Shown piece after piece: positions 6,230 through 13,079 of a stretch of 13,357 nucleotides of DNA. The notes below the pieces were generated by a model. It saw only the letters and a list, made by a program, of their open reading frames with translations, did not search any database and was not told where the DNA came from. Origin of the DNA: Moraxellaceae bacterium UBA2031 (lineage in GTDB: Bacteria; Pseudomonadota; Gammaproteobacteria; Pseudomonadales; Moraxellaceae); the NCBI GenBank assembly GCA_002333145.1, contig DDBN01000081.1, forward strand, positions 9,799 through 23,155, given 5' to 3'. Made by a program: the position numbers and the translations under genes. Numbering within the stretch: the first letter of the stretch is position 1; each line of letters starts with the position of its first letter.

Positions 6230-8311
6230 TCAGAAGGAACGCGCCCTTTGCAAACCTATTGCTGCGAGAAGCCCAAGCAACAACCAATCTAGCGATCCAC
6301 CACTGGAACCGGGAGCAGGAGCATCTGTATTAATAATGACACGGGCTTGATTAGACTGACCGCCATCTGTATCAAACACTGTATAGGTAAACTCTTCCGT
6401 GAACGGACTCAGATTATTATCAGCACTATACGTTAACGTACCTGATATGAAGCAGACTGCGCCAATATCGGCGCTACTCGATGTGCTACCAAGCACTGTA
6501 TCGCAATCAACCTCTACACCACTCACTACTCCGAGAGCAGTCTTGACCTTATCAGGCAACGGTACACCCGCCAAATTCTTGGGTGGGCTACCCTTGATCA
6601 TAATGACAAAGCCAGTCTTGGGACTGGCATATATGCCGTCGCCATCGTCATCATCATTAGACAAAATATCAATAGAGATACTGGCCTCTCCAACACGACG
6701 CAGATATGTATCATCCTTTGCAACCGGCTTGATGTTAGTGATCTGCACCTCAACGGTAGTCGCCACCGCTCCTACTGGAATACCTGCAGCATCCTTAACT
6801 CTATAAAGGCACTTGATCGGGGCGATAGGCAGTGTAACTCCCCCAGAATTATCGACTTTCAAACGCGGCTTTGGATGGTCAACAGTGACAGGAGAATAGC
6901 CACAAGCGGCCGGTGAGGCGGCATCAATTTCAAAATCAACCGGCTTGAAGATACCCGCTATACCAGTACCATCTTCACCAAATGTATCGTTGGTCAGCAC
7001 ATCAATATAGGCAATACGATCATCACCGGAGACATTGGTGCCTTTTTCATCAATTGCGGTCAACTGCAAGCGCTCGAATGCACCTATGTCACAGTTCACG
7101 CCCATATTACGGGTAAGATTTCTCTGATCATTACCGGCACATCCTGTGCTTGTGGGTTCGCCCTGATCGACCAGCAGCGGTCCTTTAGGCAGATAACCTT
7201 TTGTAAGGCCACCAAAATCACCAAATGCCTCTAGCTGAGCCAGGTTAGTGGTAATCACCCTGAAGCCTGCATCATTCGAAGTACATGCAGCAACTCCGCC
7301 AATCAAGCAGTTGAGTGTGTTACCTGCCAACACTGAGTTGGAGACATCAGGAGGCGATATGTAATCGGTGTGAAGAAAATATCCATTTGTGTGCTCAGCC
7401 GCAGTGACATACTCCAAGCTAATAGTGGCATCAGGGGCATTTACATCTGCAAAATTCAGCGCACCGAAACTTGCAGCTGACGAGTTTGCAGAAAAAGTAG
7501 ATGCCACCACTCCTGCTGTAACACTTCCACAAAATGCGACAGCACCAGCACCTGAGCCAGATATATTGCCCTTCAGCAATGACCGCTGAATACTGACAGA
7601 GCGAACCACGCTGCTACCATTAAAAGAGCAATCCATTGCAATAGCGCCGCCATCTATTACTGCTTCATTAGCAGACAACGTCGCATTTGACAGCGAAAGA
7701 CCCGCTGCCCCGGCCAAGTAAATTGCTCCGCCCTTTTGTGCTTTACCGTTAAGAATTTGAACGTTATCAAGCGACACCGGACCACTACTGATTACCACGC
7801 CACCATTTTGATCATTAGGCTGCAAGAGTAGGGTGCTTGATCCCTCAAGAATCAGATCCTTTAACTCCATCCCTCCTAAAGAGGCAGCCGCATTGAAGAT
7901 TCGCTTACCCGTAGCCGCCTTGATAGTTGTCAGTGGTGTAATACGAGAAACTCTTGCTCCAGTCAGTGGATCGGTATAACCAACTGGCGTGCCAAAGCTA
8001 TCGCCGTCCCAACGCGAGGTGTAAGCACCCAGCATATCGATGGACTGACTCATCACTAATTCGTCGGTCAGCGCATAGACCCCGCTGGCGAGCTGAATTT
8101 TGTTATCCGCACTTGGCATGCCCGCAGGGCAGCCGCCAAACGCAATGTTGGTATTGATCGACTTGACAGCCTCACGCAAAGAGCATTTGGATGGATCAGA
8201 ACCGTTCTGATCTTCGGTCGTCGTCACTGTAATAGTTACTGCCATGGCATTGGCTGAAAGCATCAGTGCCAACGCAGTGACCATCTTTCGCAAAGGACTC
8301 AACACTTTCAT
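6230..8311 (-). CDS. CSLREA-motif, beta-helix and Ig-like surface protein with GlyGly-CTERM anchor
   Basis: A 693-residue exported protein. In order: signal peptide ending AMA|VT (1-24); a CSLREA motif at 43-48; a repetitive Gly/Ser/Asn-rich region (about 145-335) of short strands such as GGAIYLAGAAGLSLSNATLS, typical of a right-handed parallel beta-helix; a NDQRNLTR...CDIGAFE segment (394-413) typical of 'choice-of-anchor Q' proteins; two Ig/cadherin-like units with IDVLTND (436-442) and IDILSNDDDDGDG (547-559); and a C-terminal GlyGly-CTERM signal with GGS at 671-673, a hydrophobic helix and a short basic end (QRAR). Such tails are known substrates of rhombosortase in bacteria with type II secretion. 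Twelve cysteines, an even number, suit disulfide pairing outside the cytoplasm. The start overlaps the stop of the preceding paralogue (ATGA), with GGGAGG nine bases upstream. No catalytic residues are recognised; adhesion or matrix binding is possible but unproven. Confidence 0.88.
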   Translation of the reverse strand: MKVLSPLRKMVTALALMLSANAMAVTITVTTTEDQNGSDPSKCSLREAVKSINTNIAFGGCPAGMPSADNKIQLASGVYALTDELVMSQSIDMLGAYTSRWDGDSFGTPVGYTDPLTGARVSRITPLTTIKAATGKRIFNAAASLGGMELKDLILEGSSTLLLQPNDQNGGVVISSGPVSLDNVQILNGKAQKGGAIYLAGAAGLSLSNATLSANEAVIDGGAIAMDCSFNGSSVVRSVSIQRSLLKGNISGSGAGAVAFCGSVTAGVVASTFSANSSAASFGALNFADVNAPDATISLEYVTAAEHTNGYFLHTDYISPPDVSNSVLAGNTLNCLIGGVAACTSNDAGFRVITTNLAQLEAFGDFGGLTKGYLPKGPLLVDQGEPTSTGCAGNDQRNLTRNMGVNCDIGAFERLQLTAIDEKGTNVSGDDRIAYIDVLTNDTFGEDGTGIAGIFKPVDFEIDAASPAACGYSPVTVDHPKPRLKVDNSGGVTLPIAPIKCLYRVKDAAGIPVGAVATTVEVQITNIKPVAKDDTYLRRVGEASISIDILSNDDDDGDGIYASPKTGFVIMIKGSPPKNLAGVPLPDKVKTALGVVSGVEVDCDTVLGSTSSSADIGAVCFISGTLTYSADNNLSPFTEEFTYTVFDTDGGQSNQARVIINTDAPAPGSSGGSLDWLLLGLLAAIGLQRARSF

Positions 8312-10503
8312 ACTCGTACGCCTCCCTTACGAATACGGCGCTGCAAGAGCAGCCCAGCAAGACCTAACAAGCCAACCCAATCCATGCTACCGCCTCCCAA
8401 CAAACCGCTACTTTCTATGCCTGATTCAGGCTCACTGGTGACCTTACCCGATACCGTACGAGTCGTACCTGTGGGATGAGAAGGGTCATTCAAGCGACTG
8501 GCAGTGGTTGTTACCTCAATACGAAAGGTATCAAAGCCATGAAAGCCATTAGGTGAATTGTAAACATAGCCCTTGCTATCAGGAGTTAGACTGATGCTCC
8601 CTTTAGTTGGTGCCAAAGACAACCAAGGGCAACCATCAGTTGTTTTGGCTGTTGGCAGTATTACAGGGCAGCCCCCAACAGGAAGAAACAACTCCTCATC
8701 TCCCAGATCAGGGGCGAAGGACTGGGCATAAGAACCCGTCACGAGCGTTCCACCAGAGTTTAACAATGCGCCGTTAAACTGAAATTCCACCGCTCCGATA
8801 TCACACCGCCCCGCTTTACTGCGGTCTGAGTTACGCTGATCCTGAGAAGGGCACGAAGATGCTGACTCGTTGGAGCCTTTATTGATAATGACAATATCGG
8901 CGTTACTGGCATCCTTGCTAAAGCTGATGTCATCTGACAAGTAACGAGGCACGTAAAAATCGAAAATGCCGTCATCATCAGTGTCTTTAGGGCAAAGTCT
9001 GCCAGTGGGGCCACAAGTTTTATCAGCATTAACTGATGCCACCAAAACTGCCGGCACTAGCATATTGGAGGTACCTGTAAAGCCACAGGTTGCATCAGCT
9101 AAATTGAACTTCGGTGTATTGGCCAGTACCCAAGCAGCGGGAGCACCCGTGCATATTCCAGAAATAATGGAGTTAAATACCTGTACATTTCCTCCTGTGC
9201 CTGCCAAATCACCAGAGAAATTTATTGCTCCACCGACACTACCCAGAATCGTCAAAGAATTTAGGAGTACGTTCTCATTCAACGAAAGCGCAAAACCATT
9301 ATTACCATGGAATGTACTGTTCTGAATAACGCTCCGCGAAATACCACCAAGTAGCTCACCGCTTGCAAACTTGATGGCTTGATCTGCTGGGCTTCCATTA
9401 TTTCCATTGTCTGCCACAAGAGTGTCTATGAGTTGTAGGCTGCTGCGTTCCATATAGATCGCAGCGCCTTCGTCCGCAGTCGCTTGAAGAAGCGCAGATG
9501 CAGTGATCGTCAGAACACCATCTTCGCCGACATAAAAAATGCCACCCTGCTCTGCTCCACCACCACGAATTGCCATCGCCTCAAGTGTCAGCGATTCATT
9601 GAGATAGAAAATTCCGCCTTGCGATCCATCACCACTAGTGAAACTGCAAGCCGCAGGAGCAACACCAGCATCAGCAATATGTTCTGGTAAATTTGCAACC
9701 GCTGCGCCGCAACCAACAATATCAATCAACGACATACTGACGATATTTGGAACATACACATTAATATCAAGCCTGCCGATTTCATCTACTGCCACAGCCA
9801 ATGCCGGACAAGTGGCATCAGAGGTTCCAGTCACAATCAGCTTATTAACTCCCAGCGCAAAGGGCATAGGAGAGCGCTCAATCCAGTCCCCAACAGCAGG
9901 AGGGATTACTGCTCTCAAAAATATTTCTGCATCTGTACCAACTTGCCGATAAAGACAAACTAGTGGGTATCCGTTAACTGGCCCCGTAAAAAAAGGATAC
10001 GCATTCGAGGTTTGATTATCGACATCTATATCTGCCGCATTAAGCGACTTCAATAAATGAATCGAGCTTACTTGAGCCGCTATCGCAGGAGGTACGACCG
10101 GCCCATCAATCTTGAATCCCTGGCCTGCTTTTACCCAAATAAAAGGGCTTAGTGGCACATCATCCGAGGACTCATCACCGCTAATCGATACTGAGATATC
10201 GATATCAATAGGGCTGCCTTCTATTAAATAAGCACTTTTATCAAAAGGCAGCTTGATGGAATGAGTGTCACTTGCATCCCCCTCACGAGCACAGCCATTG
10301 GCATTATTGGCAGGGCGACCAACAGCATCCAGAGCCAGCCCGTCAACGGTCTTAAGATAGGCAATAGCCTCCCGCAGCGAGCACAGGCTATTGGCTATGT
10401 TATTTTCGTCCACAGTAGTGCTTACGATTACCGTATCGGCAAGCGCGAATGGGACAGGCAGGGCAAGAAGCGCGGCAAGAAGGCTTGCGCGGGACCAGGA
10501 CAT
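8308..10503 (-). CDS. CSLREA-motif surface protein with GlyGly-CTERM anchor, first gene of the operon
   Basis: A 731-residue exported paralogue of the next gene in the operon. In order: signal peptide ending ALA|DT (1-22); CSLREA at 41-46; a less regular, apparently unique region (about 75-290) with several cysteines; beta-helix-like turns (about 295-450) such as GGIFYLNESLTLEAMAIRGG; an acidic DTDDDG loop (508-513) that resembles a calcium site; QDQRNSDRSKAGRCDIGAVE (554-573); an Ig/cadherin-like region (about 590-690); and a GlyGly-CTERM tail with GGGS at 703-706, a hydrophobic helix and a strongly basic end (QRRIRK). It has 14 cysteines. The ATG at 10503 is chosen because AGGAGA lies eight bases upstream and a proper signal peptide follows; an upstream in-frame ATG at 10557 would add 18 residues and spoil it. 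Its stop overlaps the next start. The function is unknown; surface display after type II secretion is inferred. Confidence 0.88.
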   Translation of the reverse strand: MSWSRASLLAALLALPVPFALADTVIVSTTVDENNIANSLCSLREAIAYLKTVDGLALDAVGRPANNANGCAREGDASDTHSIKLPFDKSAYLIEGSPIDIDISVSISGDESSDDVPLSPFIWVKAGQGFKIDGPVVPPAIAAQVSSIHLLKSLNAADIDVDNQTSNAYPFFTGPVNGYPLVCLYRQVGTDAEIFLRAVIPPAVGDWIERSPMPFALGVNKLIVTGTSDATCPALAVAVDEIGRLDINVYVPNIVSMSLIDIVGCGAAVANLPEHIADAGVAPAACSFTSGDGSQGGIFYLNESLTLEAMAIRGGGAEQGGIFYVGEDGVLTITASALLQATADEGAAIYMERSSLQLIDTLVADNGNNGSPADQAIKFASGELLGGISRSVIQNSTFHGNNGFALSLNENVLLNSLTILGSVGGAINFSGDLAGTGGNVQVFNSIISGICTGAPAAWVLANTPKFNLADATCGFTGTSNMLVPAVLVASVNADKTCGPTGRLCPKDTDDDGIFDFYVPRYLSDDISFSKDASNADIVIINKGSNESASSCPSQDQRNSDRSKAGRCDIGAVEFQFNGALLNSGGTLVTGSYAQSFAPDLGDEELFLPVGGCPVILPTAKTTDGCPWLSLAPTKGSISLTPDSKGYVYNSPNGFHGFDTFRIEVTTTASRLNDPSHPTGTTRTVSGKVTSEPESGIESSGLLGGGSMDWVGLLGLAGLLLQRRIRKGGVRV

Positions 10504-10679
10504 GGAGATTCTCTCCTGAAATACGTATTTTATTGTTCTATTAAAGGCGAAGTTCACACGGGCATAGTAGCGACAGGTAAACGCCAGAAGCTGTTATTTT
10601 TTGTTTGTCCGTGTGCTTTTGCCGGCTACGTTACTGTCTCACACTAGGCCTGCTCACGGCAAGACAAGGCAAAAACTGG

Positions 10680-11393
10680 TCAGCCGCCCCCCCTGTCAGT
10701 AGGCAGATCCAAGCTTTCGCGGACAAATGGAATAGTCAGCTTGCGGCTCTCCTGTAAAGAACGGTGATCCAGAGACTCCAGAAAGGCCAGTAGCGCCTCC
10801 GGCTCCCTTGGCGCCCGCACCACAAGATAATGTAGAACATCCAGCTCCAGCACCCACCCTCGCCTGCTAGCGGCGGACACAATCAGTGCCTCCCGACTGG
10901 CATCATCAGGAACACCAAGCCCCCAGATTGAAGCTTGTGAGAGTCGTGAAACCAGATCAGGTAGCAGGATATTGAGTCCTGAAGGTGTGCCGTCGGCTGA
11001 CAGGATCATTCGATTGCGCTCTGCACGGCACCTATTGAAGAAATGGAAAATAGCCTCTTCCCAGTCTTTCTTGCCAGCGATCACCTGCAGATCATCAAGG
11101 ACAACAAGATCTGCCCGCTCCAGACCAGCCAATGCTTCTGGCGATTCTTTGACCACTTCGGACAATGGCAGTAGCACAGTCTGCAAGCCAGATGCCTCTG
11201 CTTCTGCACACAAAGCCGCAAGAAAGTGACTACGCCCGCTGCCTGGGCGACCATGCACGTACATCAGGCCGTGTGGCGAAGTCACAAAAGCTCGCCCCGC
11301 CGCCACTATGGAGGCATAGGTCTCCCCGGCAAAATCAGCAAGCCGCGCATCTGGACGCGCCCTGATATGGCTTAGCAACAGTTGTTCACTCAC
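10680..11393 (-). CDS. hda: DnaA regulatory inactivator Hda
   Basis: A 237-residue AAA+ protein related to the DnaA ATPase domain. With the sliding clamp, Hda stimulates ATP hydrolysis by DnaA after initiation and so prevents re-initiation. Visible motifs: Walker A GRPGSGRS (48-55, with Arg replacing Lys, as is common in Hda), Walker B VVLDD (97-101), box VII LPDLVSRL (144-151) with candidate arginine finger R150, and the characteristic end ESRKLTIPFVRESL (215-228). The N-terminus reads EQLLLSH, a weak version of the clamp-binding QLxLxL motif. The start is a judgement: GTG at 11393 (GAGG 12 bases upstream) gives the family-like N-terminus, while ATG at 11405 would add four residues with no room for a ribosome site. 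Either start overlaps the end of the transporter gene, implying coupled translation. The C-terminal tail DLPTDRGGG is short and unremarkable. Confidence 0.9.
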   Translation of the reverse strand: MSEQLLLSHIRARPDARLADFAGETYASIVAAGRAFVTSPHGLMYVHGRPGSGRSHFLAALCAEAEASGLQTVLLPLSEVVKESPEALAGLERADLVVLDDLQVIAGKKDWEEAIFHFFNRCRAERNRMILSADGTPSGLNILLPDLVSRLSQASIWGLGVPDDASREALIVSAASRRGWVLELDVLHYLVVRAPREPEALLAFLESLDHRSLQESRKLTIPFVRESLDLPTDRGGG

Positions 11394-12492
11394 TGTCGCT
11401 ATCATCCTCGGCCGGAGGGTCCGTCTGATAAAGCTGGCTTTGCTGATAGCGTTCATGGGCATGGCGCAAAAGCACCATAATGACGGCAGCGGCCGGCAAG
11501 GCCAGCAGCATGCCAACAAAACCGAAGAGCTGCCCACCTGCCATAATGGCAAAAATGACCGCAACAGGGTGCAACCCAATCTTGTCTCCAACCAGATAAG
11601 GCTGAAGCACCCACCCTTCAATCGCCTGTCCTATCCCAAAGACGACCCAAACCATCAGCACCGCATCAAAGTTACCAAACTGAACCAATGCGGCGGCTGT
11701 CGCTGAAATAATCCCGATAACAAAGCCGAAATACGGAACGATACTGCCCAGCCCTGCCAGCAGCCCTATCATCAGCGCCAACTTCAAGCCGACGAACTCC
11801 AAACCAACGGCATAAATGATACCCAGTGCTACCATCACCATTAGCTGCCCTCTCAAGAAGGCGGCCATCACCTCATCACACTCACGTAACATCAGGCTCA
11901 CACGGGGCTCAATATTGCGAGGAATCAGATTCCGGATGCGTTCCAATAATTCATCCCAATCCAGCAGCAAATAGAAGGTCACGACCGGAATCAGAACCAG
12001 CATGCCGCCCACTGTAATAATGTCCATGCTCGATTTGGCCACTTGGGTCAGCACATTACCCGCCGCGGAGCCTGCTTCCACCCAGTAACTCGACAGCCAT
12101 TGGCCGATCAACTCCATATCCAGACGATCAATCTGTATCCGTAAATGCTTTTCGATCCAAGGGATGCCTTCTCTATTAATCCATCGCAACACGCGCGGCA
12201 GGCGGGACTCCAGATAAACGATCTGCTGCCACAATAGAGGCAGCACCAGAATTAGTGCCAAGGTCGTCGACAACAACAAAGAAAAAAAGGAAATAATGAC
12301 CGCCCAGGTTCTCTTAAGACCCAGCCGCATCAACCGATTTACGAGAGGATTACCCAAATAGGCCAGCAACGCGCCCGCAGCAAAGGGCATCAATATCGGC
12401 GACAGAAGATAGAGCAGCCACCCTAATACCAGCAGACCAATCGGCAACAGCCAAGGACGAATCTCAAACATAGTTGTAGGCGTTCCATTCAT
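11386..12492 (-). CDS. AI-2E/PerM-family membrane transporter
   Basis: A 368-residue inner membrane protein of the AI-2E exporter (TqsA/PerM/YhhT) family. Two N-terminal helices (about 12-47) and a third (about 63-88) are followed by a large partly soluble segment (about 90-155) and then at least five more helices. Family motifs visible are TFYLLLDWDE (172-181), AAFLRGQL (210-217), LGSIVPYFGFVIGII (248-262), the QPYLVGDKIGLHPV segment (297-310) and GGQLFGFVGMLLALPAAA (319-336). The last 15 residues form a strongly acidic tail. Substrates differ across the family (autoinducer-2, ions, small molecules), so none is assigned. The start at 12492 shares one base with the preceding stop (TGATG) and has no clear ribosome site, so it probably depends on coupling. 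The 3' end overlaps hda. In related bacteria this gene type often sits next to hda. Confidence 0.9.
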   Translation of the reverse strand: MNGTPTTMFEIRPWLLPIGLLVLGWLLYLLSPILMPFAAGALLAYLGNPLVNRLMRLGLKRTWAVIISFFSLLLSTTLALILVLPLLWQQIVYLESRLPRVLRWINREGIPWIEKHLRIQIDRLDMELIGQWLSSYWVEAGSAAGNVLTQVAKSSMDIITVGGMLVLIPVVTFYLLLDWDELLERIRNLIPRNIEPRVSLMLRECDEVMAAFLRGQLMVMVALGIIYAVGLEFVGLKLALMIGLLAGLGSIVPYFGFVIGIISATAAALVQFGNFDAVLMVWVVFGIGQAIEGWVLQPYLVGDKIGLHPVAVIFAIMAGGQLFGFVGMLLALPAAAVIMVLLRHAHERYQQSQLYQTDPPAEDDSDSE

Positions 12493-12944
12493 CAGTGCAG
12501 TTCTATCGTTGATGGATTAGCAGGATAGTCGCTTGAGCTATCTACTGGGGTAATCCATATGACACTTTGCACAAATGGATCATCCTTCGCACCCTCTCTC
12601 AGGGAGTCATGAGACGGCTCCGACAGACGCAGGCGTGGCTCGGTAGCCAGTAAGGCTTGCCAGCTATCTACGGGCAAGCTATCCGCCACGAACCATGCCT
12701 CACTAGCACTAACACCGATCAAACGTATCGGGTGCACTCCCCCTCTCTCCTGCAGCAGTCTCTGAATGATCAATAGTGCCTTCAGGTCAGGAATACGCTC
12801 CACGTGCAGCACCAAGCGACCCTCCATATCAAACCATGGAAGACTTGTGGCCTCTTCCATCAGTTTTGGTGATAGCGCACTATTTTGGGCTCCCGCAACC
12901 AACGGCACCATCAATACCACTAACGCCCACCAACGCCCCGTCAT
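12492..12944 (-). CDS. Short exported protein resembling the C-terminal part of DUF2066
   Basis: About 150 residues with a signal peptide: TGRWW, a hydrophobic core VVLMVPL and a likely cleavage at AGA|QN near residue 19. The mature part contains LVLHVERIPDLKALLIIQRL (44-63), then VHPIRLIGVSASEAWFVADS and a short alternating stretch up to RLRL. This strand-helix-strand pattern resembles the C-terminal domain of DUF2066 proteins, which occupy exactly this place, divergent from purM, in Pseudomonas. Those proteins are about twice as long; here the N-terminal domain is missing. The resemblance is by eye and moderate. The start at 12944 is preferred because it places the signal peptide at the N-terminus; in-frame ATGs at 12977 and 13007 are possible but would bury it. 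The ribosome site is weak. It is probably the first gene of an operon with the transporter and hda. The molecular function is unknown. Confidence 0.6.
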   Translation of the reverse strand: MTGRWWALVVLMVPLVAGAQNSALSPKLMEEATSLPWFDMEGRLVLHVERIPDLKALLIIQRLLQERGGVHPIRLIGVSASEAWFVADSLPVDSWQALLATEPRLRLSEPSHDSLREGAKDDPFVQSVIWITPVDSSSDYPANPSTIELH

Positions 12945-13037
12945 GTTGCCAACGCTCTCTGCTATCGCAAAACGCATACAGTACAACTCAGCGTCGACAG
13001 GCACCACTGGCAGGCAGGCTTTTTACTTCATATCACG

Positions 13038-13043
13038 TATAAT
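13038..13043 (+). promoter_or_regulatory. Probable -10 box of the purM promoter
   Basis: A perfect TATAAT lies 36 bases before the purM ATG. The -35 position at 17-bp spacing reads CAGGCT and matches consensus poorly, which suggests an activator or an alternative spacing. No convincing PurR-type palindrome is seen beside it. Confidence 0.55.
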
Positions 13044-13079
13044 GCTCGGCCTCTTGTCCATAGCCGTGTGTCTGTTGCC

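Noticed and set aside
6230..10503. Polymorphic toxin, RTX adhesin or phage tail-fibre interpretation of the two large proteins
   Set aside because: There is no C-terminal toxin domain, immunity gene, nonapeptide GGxGxD array or neighbouring phage gene; the tails are GlyGly-CTERM anchors.
10261..10647. A 128-codon plus-strand open frame that extends into the gap between the CSLREA operon and hda
   Set aside because: Most of it is antisense to the signal peptide and CSLREA region of a supported gene. No start signal or homology is visible.
10504..10679. The 176-base gap between hda and the CSLREA operon, searched for a promoter, terminator or small RNA
   Set aside because: No convincing -35/-10 pair was found; the best -10-like TAAAAT has no matching -35. 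The only dyad, CACACGG (10555-10561) with CCGTGTG (10609-10615), has 7-base arms 47 bases apart, too weak to call.
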